Source of the DNA: Bacillota bacterium
Lineage (GTDB): Bacteria > Bacillota > Clostridia > Lachnospirales > Lachnospiraceae
Length of the DNA stretch: 64,000 nt
Direction of reading: 5' to 3'
NCBI GenBank assembly: GCA_023436065.1
Contig: JAEZKU010000020.1
Span: 1 to 64,000, forward strand
Below the pieces are notes generated by a model. The model had not been told where the DNA came from. It searched no databases and saw only the letters and a program-made list of their open reading frames with translations. The position numbers were made by a program, and so were the translations under genes. This document shows, piece after piece, positions 35,002 to 43,395 of the stretch; position 1 is the stretch's first letter, and each line of letters begins with the position of its first letter.

Positions 35002-35445
35002 ATGAATGAGAAACTGATCGAGATCAATAGGATGCTGGTCGAGATATATGACGACGTAAACCATATTGAGGAGTACTCCATCAAACAGGGTGCCTTCAGT
35101 GATTTGTCGATTACGGAGATACACACGATTGAAGCAGTCGGATTGTATCATCCGAGGACAATGTCTGAGATTGCAGCCGAGTTGGGGATTACCCTGGGGA
35201 CCTTGACAATCGCAGTGGATAAGTTGATCCGGAAAGGATATCTGGAAAGAAGCAGAAGTGATACGGATCGCCGAATTGTCTATATAACGCTGACGAAAAG
35301 AGGAAAACTGGCATATAGAATCCATGAGAAGTTCCATATGGATATGGTGAGGGCAATTATGATGGATTTCTCATCGCAGGAAGAGGAAGTGCTATTAACG
35401 GCACTCAGAAAACTAAATCAACACCTAAAGGATATATACTCATAA
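35002..35445 (+). CDS. fabT: MarR-family repressor of fatty-acid synthesis
   Basis: A 147-residue MarR-type winged-helix protein from ATG 35002 (GGGAGTGAAG upstream); the longer in-frame ORF from 34813 runs through the promoter. Helix-turn-helix: TMSEIAAELGITLGTLTIAVDKLIRKGYLERSRS, then wing DRRIVYITLTKRG. It is first in the fab/acc operon, just as FabT is in streptococci, and a FabT palindrome sits on its promoter. It probably binds acyl-ACP and represses the operon, including itself. fabH starts 25 bp downstream. Confidence 0.9.
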   Translation: MNEKLIEINRMLVEIYDDVNHIEEYSIKQGAFSDLSITEIHTIEAVGLYHPRTMSEIAAELGITLGTLTIAVDKLIRKGYLERSRSDTDRRIVYITLTKRGKLAYRIHEKFHMDMVRAIMMDFSSQEEEVLLTALRKLNQHLKDIYS

Positions 35446-35470
35446 ACAGTAATACAAGGAGGACTCCAGG

Positions 35471-36448
35471 ATGGCACATACCGCAATAGTAGGACTTGGA
35501 AGCTATCTGCCTGAGAGGCGCATGACGAACGATGATATGGCAAGGCTGGTAGAAACCAGTGATGAATGGATTGCTTCCAGGACCGGAATAAGGGAAAGGC
35601 GGATTACAACAGGAGAGACTACCTCGGATCTGGCATATGAAGCAGGGAGAAGAGCGATCGCAGATGCGAAAATGGAGCCTGAGGAATTGGATTTGATCAT
35701 CTGTGCTACGATTTCGCCGGATTCGTTTATGCCATCGGTTGCATGTATCGTACAGGATAAGCTTGGTGCCGTAAAGGCAGCAGCATTTGATATAGCCGCT
35801 GCCTGTAGCGGATTAGTATATGGAATTTCAGTAGCGACAGCATTTATAGAAAGTGGAATGTATCGGAATATTCTTGTCATAGGTGCTGAGACCCTCTCCA
35901 AAGCACTTGATTGGTCGGACCGTTCCACCTGCGTACTGTTTGGTGACGGGGCCGGAGCGGTAGTATTACAGGCTTCTGACAAGAAGGGAATACTGGCTGT
36001 GAATCTGCTGAGTGACGGTAGCAAACAGGATTATCTCTGTCTGCCCGGTTTGCCCCTGAGTAATCCTTTTCTTTCAACGAAGGAAGCAAACCTGCCCGTC
36101 ATCACGATGAAGGGTCAGGAGGTGTTCAAGTTTGCTGTAAGGAGTATAGCGGAGAATATCAAAGCGGTTCTTTTAAAGACCTCTTGGAAGAAGGAAGACA
36201 TCCGCTATGTGGTTGCGCATCAGGCGAATTGCCGGATCCTCGAGCAGGCTGCTAAGACCTGCGGCATCGAATCGGAGAAGTTCTTCATGAACCTGGACCG
36301 GTATGGCAATACCTCCGCAGCTACGATAGGAATTGCCCTGGACGAGATGCAGCAAAAGGAAATGTTAAGCTTGGGAGATAAAATCATACTGATTGGTTTT
36401 GGCGGCGGTATGACCAGCGGGGCAGTTTTAATTGAATGGATGAAGTAA
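35471..36448 (+). CDS. fabH: 3-oxoacyl-ACP synthase III
   Basis: A 325-residue initiating condensing enzyme that joins an acyl-CoA primer to malonyl-ACP. The catalytic triad is visible: Cys112 in DIAAACSGLVYG, His in VVAHQANCRIL, Asn in DRYGNTSAATIG. The thiolase fold and length are normal. AAGGAGG precedes ATG 35471. It lies between fabT and acpP; 176 bp separate its stop from acpP, with a TTTGAA/TTCAAA dyad (36461-36479). Confidence 0.97.
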   Translation: MAHTAIVGLGSYLPERRMTNDDMARLVETSDEWIASRTGIRERRITTGETTSDLAYEAGRRAIADAKMEPEELDLIICATISPDSFMPSVACIVQDKLGAVKAAAFDIAAACSGLVYGISVATAFIESGMYRNILVIGAETLSKALDWSDRSTCVLFGDGAGAVVLQASDKKGILAVNLLSDGSKQDYLCLPGLPLSNPFLSTKEANLPVITMKGQEVFKFAVRSIAENIKAVLLKTSWKKEDIRYVVAHQANCRILEQAAKTCGIESEKFFMNLDRYGNTSAATIGIALDEMQQKEMLSLGDKIILIGFGGGMTSGAVLIEWMK

Positions 36449-36460
36449 TACTTTCTTTTT

Positions 36461-36486
36461 TTTGAAGTAATAATTCAAATTTTTTA
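36461..36486. promoter_or_regulatory. TTTGAA-N7-TTCAAA dyad after fabH
   Basis: TTTGAA (36461-36466) and TTCAAA (36474-36479), followed by TTTTTT. Could be a weak terminator or a variant FabT-like site with wider spacing. Confidence 0.35.
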
Positions 36487-36585
36487 AGGAGGTGAGGCGG
36501 ATTCGGGATAATGTGGAATGATATGGATACCATTTGGAAATATCAATGAGATATAAGTTAAGTTAATTATTCAATTATATTAAAA

Positions 36586-36614
36586 GGAGGATATCTTCCC
36601 CCTCGAGGGAAGAT
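36586..36614 (+). promoter_or_regulatory. Hairpin between ribosome site and start of acpP
   Basis: GGAGG at 36586-36590 is 34 bases from ATG 36625, too far for normal use. ATCTTCCC (36593-36600) pairs perfectly with GGGAAGAT (36607-36614); folding it away leaves 12 bases between GGAGG and ATG 36625. An ATG at 36613 lies inside the stem. Confidence 0.6.
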
Positions 36615-36624
36615 GATTAAGAAA

Positions 36625-36858
36625 ATGGATTTAAACAGAATTAAAGAGTTGGTGGCAGATCAGTTAGGTGTTGATGTAGCAGAGCTTACGCAGGAGACTT
36701 CCTTGAAGGAGGATCTGAATGCAGATTCTCTGGATCTATTCCAGATTATTATGTCTTTGGAGGAGGAATTCGGTATTGAAATCCCTACTGAGGACACAGA
36801 AAGCATCGCTACCATCGGGGACATCGAAAAATATTTAAACAGCAGAAACGAACAATAG
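36625..36858 (+). CDS. acpP: Acyl carrier protein
   Basis: A 77-residue ACP if started at ATG 36625; ATG 36613 would add four residues. The phosphopantetheine Ser lies in NADSLDLFQIIMSLEEEF (the DSL motif, about Ser36). Strongly acidic, helical, normal length. It carries growing acyl chains for all Fab enzymes encoded around it. Its ribosome site is set apart from the start by a hairpin. fabK begins 37 bp downstream. Confidence 0.97.
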   Translation: MDLNRIKELVADQLGVDVAELTQETSLKEDLNADSLDLFQIIMSLEEEFGIEIPTEDTESIATIGDIEKYLNSRNEQ

Positions 36859-36895
36859 AGTAAATGACTCTGAGGAAAATGGAGAGTATGTGGCG

Positions 36896-37828
36896 ATGAA
36901 ATCTAGAGTATGCGATTTACTGGATATAGAATATCCGATATTCCAGGGTGCTATGGCAAGGATATCTGATGCTTCTTTGGCTTCAGCAGTGTCTGAGGCA
37001 GGTGGGCTCGGTATCATCGCTGGAGGAACAGCGCCGGTGGAGTATATCAGAGCTGAAGTCAGAAAGGCGAAGGAACTGACAAAGAAGCCTTTCGGTGTAA
37101 ATATCATGCTGCTCAGTGAGTTTGCCGATGGTATGGCTCAAATGGTATGTGAAGAGGGTGTCAAGGTCGTGACGACCGGTGCAGGAGCTCCCGGTAAATA
37201 TATGGAGCAATGGAAAGCACACGGAATTAAGGTAATACCCGTCGTTCCCTCTGTAGCTATTGCAAAGCGTATGGTAAGAAGCGGAGCAGATGCAGTCATC
37301 GCCGAGGGAACTGAGTCCGGGGGGCATGTCGGTGAGCTGACTACGATGGCACTGGTACCACAGGTAGTAGACGCGGTCGAAGTTCCGGTCATAGCAGCCG
37401 GAGGTATCGCAGATGGTCGTGGGATGGCTGCCGCCTTTATGCTTGGAGCAGAAGCAGTGCAGGTCGGAACCAGATTCCTGACTGCTCACGAATGCACCGT
37501 TCATTCTAACTATAAACAGAAGGTTTTAAATGCAAAGGATATTGATACGGTAGTAACAGGACGTTGTACCGGTCATCCGGTCAGAATATTAAAGAATAAG
37601 CTTAGTCGTAAATTCCTGGAGCTGGAAGCGTCAGGAGCATCCATTCCCGAGATTGAACAGCTTGGTGTAGGAGCACTTGCAAGGGCAGTAGTCGAGGGGG
37701 ATATGGAGCTTGGCAGCGTGATGGCCGGTCAGGTGGCGGCAATGATTAATAAGGAGCAATCCTGTAAGGAGATCATAGAAGAATTACTTAGGGAAGCGAA
37801 GCAGCTGCTTTCGAAGGACTGGAGGTAG
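36896..37828 (+). CDS. fabK: Enoyl-ACP reductase II (FMN)
   Basis: A 310-residue TIM-barrel flavoprotein from ATG 36896 (GGAGAG upstream; GTG 36890 possible). IEYPIFQGAMARISDASLASAVSEAGGLGIIAGG at the N-terminus and GTESGGHVGELTTMALVPQVVDAV near residue 140 are FabK signatures; the latter holds the catalytic His and FMN-phosphate contacts. It reduces enoyl-ACP with NAD(P)H at the end of each elongation cycle, in place of FabI. The family is close to nitronate monooxygenases; the operon settles the choice. fabD begins 2 bp later. Confidence 0.95.
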   Translation: MKSRVCDLLDIEYPIFQGAMARISDASLASAVSEAGGLGIIAGGTAPVEYIRAEVRKAKELTKKPFGVNIMLLSEFADGMAQMVCEEGVKVVTTGAGAPGKYMEQWKAHGIKVIPVVPSVAIAKRMVRSGADAVIAEGTESGGHVGELTTMALVPQVVDAVEVPVIAAGGIADGRGMAAAFMLGAEAVQVGTRFLTAHECTVHSNYKQKVLNAKDIDTVVTGRCTGHPVRILKNKLSRKFLELEASGASIPEIEQLGVGALARAVVEGDMELGSVMAGQVAAMINKEQSCKEIIEELLREAKQLLSKDWR

Positions 37829-37830
37829 CC

Positions 37831-38787
37831 ATGGGAAAGACGGCATTTATATTTGCAGGCCAGGGTGCACAGTATATCGGAATGGGCAAGGAGCTTTACG
37901 ATGCATTTCCTATCTGCAGACAGACCTTTGAGGAAGCAGGAGAAAGCTTATCACGAAACCTGAAGGAATTAATCTTTCAGGGAACAACGCAGGAGCTTAA
38001 TCTTACCGAAAACACTCAGCCTGCGGTAGTGACGATGTCCATCGCTGCATTTCGGGCAATTCAACAATATGGAATTGAGCCTGATATCGTAGCAGGTTTA
38101 AGCCTTGGTGAGTATTCCGCGTTGACAGCCGGAGGAGTATTTACACTGTCTCAGGTGGTTCCGCTGGTTCGCAAACGAGGTCGCTTTATGCAGGAAGCCG
38201 TACCGGAGGGGATCGGCAAGATGTGCGCGATACTTGGCTTATCGGAGGATAAGGTTCGGGAAGTCTGCCATGAAGCAGGAAGTAAGGGAATTGTCGAGCC
38301 TGCGAACTTTAACTGCCCGGGACAGATTGTGATAGGCGGTGAAATCGCGGCAGTAGATGAAGCTGCTCGTCTGGCGAAGGCTATGGGTGCCATGAAGACC
38401 ATAGATCTTGCAGTCAGTGCTCCCTTCCATACCTCCATGCTGAAGCCTGCTGCAGACCGATTAAGAGAGGAGCTTGAACCGATGGAGCTGGAAGCTTTGC
38501 GGTTACCTCTGATCAATAATGTTGAGGCTGATCACACTGCTTCAGATCAGATCAAGAAGCTGCTTTATCGCCAGGTGATGAGCAGCGTACTATGGGAACA
38601 GTCTGTCCGCAGGATGATTGCAGAGGGTGTGGATCAATTTGTTGAGATCGGTCCGGGGAAGACCTTATCCGGTTTTGTGAGAAAGATTGACCGTGGACTG
38701 AAGGTATATAATGTTGAAGATATCGCCTCTCTCGAGACAGCAGTGAAGGCGCTGCAGAGTACACACACTACAGAGTATGCACACTAA
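37831..38787 (+). CDS. fabD: Malonyl-CoA:ACP transacylase
   Basis: A 318-residue transacylase that loads malonate on ACP. N-terminal FAGQGAQYIGMGKELYD, nucleophile Ser in AGLSLGEYSALTAGG (GxSxG), catalytic His in VSAPFHTSMLKPA, and QSVRRMIAEGVDQFVEIGPGKTLSGF near the end. Ends a few codons later than usual in a Thr/His-rich tail (STHTTEYAH) whose last codons already belong to the first unit of the palindrome array. GGAGG lies inside the end of fabK. Confidence 0.96.
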   Translation: MGKTAFIFAGQGAQYIGMGKELYDAFPICRQTFEEAGESLSRNLKELIFQGTTQELNLTENTQPAVVTMSIAAFRAIQQYGIEPDIVAGLSLGEYSALTAGGVFTLSQVVPLVRKRGRFMQEAVPEGIGKMCAILGLSEDKVREVCHEAGSKGIVEPANFNCPGQIVIGGEIAAVDEAARLAKAMGAMKTIDLAVSAPFHTSMLKPAADRLREELEPMELEALRLPLINNVEADHTASDQIKKLLYRQVMSSVLWEQSVRRMIAEGVDQFVEIGPGKTLSGFVRKIDRGLKVYNVEDIASLETAVKALQSTHTTEYAH

Positions 38788-38865
38788 AGTGTGTAAACAC
38801 ACTAAAGTGAGTAAACACACTAAAGTGAGTAAACACACTAAAGTGTGTAATCAAACTTAAGTTTG
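38780..38865 (+). repeat. Five-unit 18-bp palindrome array between fabD and fabG
   Basis: Units at 38780-38793, 38798-38811, 38816-38829, 38834-38847 and 38852-38865, exactly 18 bp apart. Units 1 and 4 read CACACTAAAGTGTG; 2 and 3 end GTGAG; unit 5 is CAAACTTAAGTTTG, changed on both arms so that pairing is kept. Each can form a 6-bp hairpin in RNA or a dyad in DNA. The first unit covers the fabD stop codon. Confidence 0.9.
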
Positions 38866-38886
38866 TAAGTCAGAAAGGATAGAAAT

Positions 38887-39627
38887 ATGCCAAACGGAAA
38901 GGTTGCAGTAGTTACCGGAGCCGGTAAAGGGATCGGAAGGGCAATTGCACTTCGATTATCAAAGGAAGGCTATCAGGTTGTGATCAATTATCGCAGCAGT
39001 TTAGCACAGGTAGAGGAATTACTTGAAATCATACACCAAAACGGCGGTGAAGCAACAGCGGTCCAGGCGGACGTAAGCCGGGAAGAGGAAGCGAAGCAGC
39101 TGATCAGTGCTGCAATTGAAAAGTACGGCAGGATAGACGTTCTGGTTAATAACGCAGGGATAACGAAGGATAATCTTATTGTGAAAATGTCGGAAGAGGA
39201 ATTTGATCATGTAATTGACATTAATCTAAAGGGTACATTCTTCTGTATGAAATATGCTTCAAAGCAGATGCTGAAGCAGAGAAGCGGCAGAATGATCAAT
39301 ATCTCATCCGTTGTAGGACTGATCGGTAATATCGGCCAGACCAATTATGCGGCTTCCAAAGCAGGCATCATAGGTATGACGAAGGCTGCTGCCAGAGAGC
39401 TGGCCTCCCGAGGGATCACTGTGAATGCGGTTGCTCCGGGCTTTATCGCAACAGACATGACGGAGAAGCTGGATGATCGTCTGAAGGAAGCCAATATCAT
39501 CAACATTCCTATGAGACGGTATGGGACACCGGAAGAAGTGGGAGCAGCAGTCAGCTTCCTGGCTTCCGAAGCAGCCGATTATATCACCGGGCAGGTGCTG
39601 CAGGTAGATGGCGGAATGGTAATGTAG
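38887..39627 (+). CDS. fabG: 3-oxoacyl-ACP reductase
   Basis: A 246-residue short-chain dehydrogenase that reduces 3-oxoacyl-ACP with NADPH. Cofactor loop VVTGAGKGIGRAIALRLS, NNAGIT at about 89, catalytic Ser in NISSVVGLIGNIGQ, and Tyr/Lys in TNYAASKAGIIG. C-terminal GQVLQVDGGMVM is typical. AAAGGA precedes ATG 38887. It sits 99 bp after fabD, past the palindrome array, and 10 bp before fabF. Confidence 0.97.
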   Translation: MPNGKVAVVTGAGKGIGRAIALRLSKEGYQVVINYRSSLAQVEELLEIIHQNGGEATAVQADVSREEEAKQLISAAIEKYGRIDVLVNNAGITKDNLIVKMSEEEFDHVIDINLKGTFFCMKYASKQMLKQRSGRMINISSVVGLIGNIGQTNYAASKAGIIGMTKAAARELASRGITVNAVAPGFIATDMTEKLDDRLKEANIINIPMRRYGTPEEVGAAVSFLASEAADYITGQVLQVDGGMVM

Positions 39628-39637
39628 GAGGATTAAT

Positions 39638-40876
39638 ATGGACCATAGAGTGGTAGTTACGGGGCTGGGTGCCATTACCCCAATCGGAAATAACGTGAAG
39701 GACTTTTTTAACAATATAAAAGCAGGAAAGTGCGGTATAGACTTCATCGAAGGCTTTGATACAGAAACCTTTCAGGTCAAGCTTGCGGCTCAGGTAAAGG
39801 ACTTTGATCCAAAGAATTATATAGAGTTTAAGGAAGCCAGAAGAATGGATCGTTTCTCACAGTATGCTGTAGCTGCTGCGAAGGAAGCATTGGAGGATTC
39901 GGGGATAGATCTGGATCAGGTGAACCGTGATCGCTTTGGTGTGATTGTGGGGTCAGGAATAGGGGGTCTCGGACTCATAGAGAAGGAGACGAACACGTTG
40001 ACGGAGAAGGGACCAAGAAGGGTCAACCCTTTGTTCATTCCCATGACGATCACCAATATGGCAGCAGGAAATGTTGCAATGCAATTCGGTGCAAAGGGTA
40101 TCTGTAGCAATGTGGTGACAGCATGTGCAACAGGCAATAACAGCATTGGTGAAGCCTTCCGCAGTATCAAACATGGATATTCCGATTTCATCCTGGCTGG
40201 AGGTACTGAGAGTTCGGTTACTCCGCTTGGTATAGCAGGTTTTTCGGCGCTCACGGCACTCTCCACAAGTCACGATCCGCTCAGGGCTTCCATTCCTTTC
40301 GATCAGGACAGAGACGGTTTTGTCATGGGAGAAGGTGCAGGTATTCTTCTTCTTGAGGAGTATGAGCACGCCAAGGCAAGAGGTGCTAAAATTTACGCAG
40401 AGGTTGTTGGTTACGGTGCATCCTGTGATGCTTATCATATTACGGCACCCTCACCTGATGGGGAGGGCGGAGCAAGAGCGATGAAGCTTGCGATGGAGGA
40501 AGCCGGAATTACTCCGGCGGAGGTTTCTTACATTAATGCGCATGGAACGGGTACACCGACCAATGATAAGACAGAGACACTTGCTGTGAAGCTGGCCATG
40601 GGTGAACAGGCATATCAGATTCCAATGAGCTCCACCAAATCGATGATCGGTCATCTCCTTGGAGCAGCCGGAGCTGTAGAAGCAGTAATCTGCATTAAGG
40701 CTCTGGAGGAAGGTTTTATCCCTGCGACTATAGGTCTTATCAAACAGGATGAAGAATGTGATCTTGATTATGTACCGTTAACAGGAAGAACAGCAGAGCT
40801 TTCGTATGCTATGTCCAATTCCCTGGGATTTGGCGGTCATAATGCCACACTGCTGTTTAAAAGCTGGCATAAATAA
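39638..40876 (+). CDS. fabF: 3-oxoacyl-ACP synthase II
   Basis: A 412-residue elongating condensing enzyme. Active-site Cys in VVTACATGNNSIGEAF (about 164), the two His in INAHGTGTPTNDKTET and SMIGHLLGAAGAVEAV, and Lys in SSTKSMIGH. Normal length. AGGAGG precedes ATG 39638. No fabB or fabA is present, which fits FabT/FabK-type Firmicutes. accB follows after 81 bp. Confidence 0.97.
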   Translation: MDHRVVVTGLGAITPIGNNVKDFFNNIKAGKCGIDFIEGFDTETFQVKLAAQVKDFDPKNYIEFKEARRMDRFSQYAVAAAKEALEDSGIDLDQVNRDRFGVIVGSGIGGLGLIEKETNTLTEKGPRRVNPLFIPMTITNMAAGNVAMQFGAKGICSNVVTACATGNNSIGEAFRSIKHGYSDFILAGGTESSVTPLGIAGFSALTALSTSHDPLRASIPFDQDRDGFVMGEGAGILLLEEYEHAKARGAKIYAEVVGYGASCDAYHITAPSPDGEGGARAMKLAMEEAGITPAEVSYINAHGTGTPTNDKTETLAVKLAMGEQAYQIPMSSTKSMIGHLLGAAGAVEAVICIKALEEGFIPATIGLIKQDEECDLDYVPLTGRTAELSYAMSNSLGFGGHNATLLFKSWHK

Positions 40877-40957
40877 TGCAATTTGCTTTGCAGCCTGCTG
40901 ATACATGGGAACAATTGCAGGTTATTTGTAATCAGGATGATTGGTTGGAGGTAAAAG

Positions 40958-41548
40958 ATGGATTATAAGACAATAGTTAATTTGATGAAGGAAATGAGCC
41001 ATACCGAACTAACAAAGCTTGAAATAGAAGAAGAGGGGTTTCGTATCTGTATTGAGAAGGGAAAAAAGGATGAGGGTGAACAGGTATATCCTCCTCAGCT
41101 GACCTGGACCCAGAATACGATACCTGCTATGCCACAGTATATACAGGGAATGTATGCACCGGGGCAATTGATGCCTTCCTCGCCTGTATTCCCGGGAGCT
41201 ATGCAACATATGACTGTACCTGCTGCAGATGGAGCGAATAGTACGGTTACTTTAGGAATTGCTGCTCAGGCGGAATTAAAGAGTAATCAGGATACCTCAG
41301 GGGATGACCAGAACCATAAGAAGCAGGTATCGCCCATGGTGGGAACCTTCTATGCACAGCCTTCCCCCGACAAGCCTCCCTTCGTGAAGGTGGGCGATAA
41401 AGTAAAGAAGGGGCAGACCCTCTGCATAATCGAAGCCATGAAGCTTATGAATGAGATAGAGAGTGAACATGACGGAGAGATCGTGAAGATTCTCACAAAA
41501 AATGAAGACATGGTGGAATTCGGTCAGCCTTTATTCTTGATTAAGTAG
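40958..41548 (+). CDS. accB: Biotin carboxyl carrier protein of acetyl-CoA carboxylase
   Basis: A 196-residue BCCP. The N-terminal 25 residues form the helix that docks with the carboxylase. A flexible Pro/Met/Gln-rich linker (about 45-110) follows, then the biotinyl domain (about 120-196) with the target Lys in IIEAMKLMNEIES. It is longer than E. coli BCCP (156) because of the linker. GGAGG precedes ATG 40958. fabZ starts 16 bp downstream. Confidence 0.96.
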   Translation: MDYKTIVNLMKEMSHTELTKLEIEEEGFRICIEKGKKDEGEQVYPPQLTWTQNTIPAMPQYIQGMYAPGQLMPSSPVFPGAMQHMTVPAADGANSTVTLGIAAQAELKSNQDTSGDDQNHKKQVSPMVGTFYAQPSPDKPPFVKVGDKVKKGQTLCIIEAMKLMNEIESEHDGEIVKILTKNEDMVEFGQPLFLIK

Positions 41549-41564
41549 TGGAATGGAGATTACT

Positions 41565-41996
41565 ATGTTGAATATTGATGAAATACAAAGAATTTTACCT
41601 CATCGCCCTCCGTTTCTTCTGGTTGACAGAGTGGAAAAACTGGAACCGGGTAAGGGGGCAACAGGGAAAAAATGCGTGTCCATGAATGAACCCTTTTTTG
41701 TAGGACATTTTCCCGGGAAGGCAGTTATGCCGGGCGTGCTTATACTGGAGGCCTTAGCACAGATGGGAGCAATCTGTATGCTGACCGTACCGGGAAATGA
41801 AGGAAAACTGGTATTCTTTGGCGGTATCGATAAGGTTAAATTTAAGCGCCAGGTGGTACCGGGTGATGTTCTGACTCTGGAGGTGGAGATAACCAAGAGT
41901 AAGGGCAGCTTTGGTGTCGGAACGGCAATCGCTTATGTCGACGGGCAGGTTGCCTGTGAGGCAGTTCTGACCTTTGCGCTGGGAGACCGTGAATAA
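41565..41996 (+). CDS. fabZ: 3-hydroxyacyl-ACP dehydratase
   Basis: A 143-residue hot-dog-fold dehydratase from ATG 41565 (GGAG upstream; ATG 41553 overlaps the site). LPHRPPFLLVDRV opens the fold; catalytic His and Glu lie in VGHFPGKAVMPGVLILEALAQMG. It removes water from 3-hydroxyacyl-ACP. Placed between accB and accC, as in the streptococcal and lactococcal fab clusters. Confidence 0.96.
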   Translation: MLNIDEIQRILPHRPPFLLVDRVEKLEPGKGATGKKCVSMNEPFFVGHFPGKAVMPGVLILEALAQMGAICMLTVPGNEGKLVFFGGIDKVKFKRQVVPGDVLTLEVEITKSKGSFGVGTAIAYVDGQVACEAVLTFALGDRE

Positions 41997-42059
41997 GGAC
42001 ATCGTATGAATACACCAGGGATGTCAATTTGAACGGAATTGAGTGAGGAGAGAACAGCA

Positions 42060-43394
42060 ATGTTTAAAAAAATATTAATTGCAAACCGTGGTGAGATTGC
42101 GGTAAGAATCATCCGTGCCTGTAAGGAGATGGATATAGAGACGGTTGCAGTATATTCGGAAGCAGATAAGGAAGCACTGCATGTCATGCTCGCTGATGAG
42201 GCAGTATGCATCGGTCCTGCAAGATCCAAGGACAGCTACTTAAATATGCAGAATATCATCAGTGCAACTGTATTGACCGGAGCAACTGCGATCCATCCGG
42301 GCTTTGGTTTTCTTTCGGAGAACAGCTCTTTTGCAAGAATGTGTGAGGACTGCAATATCACCTTTATTGGGCCGAAGGCTGATACGATTGATCTGCTGGG
42401 GAATAAGTCCAAGGCAAGAGAGACCATGCAGAAGGCCGGTGTTCCTGTTGTACCGGGTTCAGAGGGAGAGGTTGAAACAGTGAAGGATGCTCTTCTTCTT
42501 GCAGAAAAAATCGGATATCCGGTTATGATCAAAGCCTCTGCCGGAGGCGGTGGCAAAGGAATGCGAGCTGTATATACTGCAGAGGACCTTGAAAAATCCT
42601 ACAATTCTGCCAAAGCGGAAGCAAAGGCTGCTTTTGCGGACGATAAGGTATATATTGAAAAGCTGATAGTTCATCCGAAACATATAGAGTTCCAGATACT
42701 TGCCGATCATCATGGCAATGTGGTGCATTTGGGAGAACGTGACTGCTCCGTGCAGCGTCGAAACCAGAAGCTGATCGAGGAATCTCCGGCTGCTGTCATG
42801 ACGAAGGAATTGAGATCCGCCATGGGTAACGCAGCGGTTCAGGCAGCAAAGGCAACCGGCTATATCAATGCAGGGACAATCGAATTTTTGCTGGATAAAG
42901 ACAATCATTATTACTTTATGGAAATGAATACAAGAATTCAGGTAGAACATCCGGTTACGGAAATGGTTACCGGAATCGATATGATAAAAGCTCAGATCAG
43001 GATTGCTGCCGGTGAGGAGATGCCTTACCGCCAGGAGAACATAGAATTCAAGGGTCATGCAATTGAATGCAGAATTAATGCGGAGGACCCGTCAAAGAAT
43101 TTTATGCCCTGTCCAGGAAGGGTAGAGAACGTGCTGTTCCCCGGAGGCTTTGGGGTCCGTGTCGACAGCGCCCTGTATCCCGGGTATGTGGTGCCCTCCT
43201 GTTATGATTCAATGCTGGCGAAGGTCATTGTCTATGGGCAGGACCGGGAAGAGGCAATTCAGAGGATGAGACGCGCACTGTCAGAGCTGATCATTGATGG
43301 GATACAGACCAATACAGAATACCAGTATGAACTGCTGAAAAGGGAAGAAGTCATTTCCGGTCACTATCACACCGGTTTAATTGAGGTAAAGTAG
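42060..43394 (+). CDS. accC: Biotin carboxylase subunit of acetyl-CoA carboxylase
   Basis: A 444-residue ATP-grasp enzyme that carboxylates biotin on AccB. Start ATG 42060 (GAGGAG upstream). KILIANRGEIAVRIIRAC is the N-terminal domain signature; the ATP-binding glycine loop is KASAGGGGKGMRAVY; catalytic EMNTRIQVEHPVTEMVTGID near residue 285. Normal length. accD follows after one base, so the two are translationally linked. Confidence 0.97.
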   Translation: MFKKILIANRGEIAVRIIRACKEMDIETVAVYSEADKEALHVMLADEAVCIGPARSKDSYLNMQNIISATVLTGATAIHPGFGFLSENSSFARMCEDCNITFIGPKADTIDLLGNKSKARETMQKAGVPVVPGSEGEVETVKDALLLAEKIGYPVMIKASAGGGGKGMRAVYTAEDLEKSYNSAKAEAKAAFADDKVYIEKLIVHPKHIEFQILADHHGNVVHLGERDCSVQRRNQKLIEESPAAVMTKELRSAMGNAAVQAAKATGYINAGTIEFLLDKDNHYYFMEMNTRIQVEHPVTEMVTGIDMIKAQIRIAAGEEMPYRQENIEFKGHAIECRINAEDPSKNFMPCPGRVENVLFPGGFGVRVDSALYPGYVVPSCYDSMLAKVIVYGQDREEAIQRMRRALSELIIDGIQTNTEYQYELLKREEVISGHYHTGLIEVK

Positions 43395-43395
43395 C

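Noticed and set aside
36613..36624. ATG 36613 as acpP start
   Set aside because: It lies inside a perfect hairpin stem and would add four residues not seen in typical ACPs; kept only as an alternative.
38780..38865. CRISPR-like array in the fab operon
   Set aside because: Only 4-bp gaps between 14-bp palindromes; not spacer-sized.
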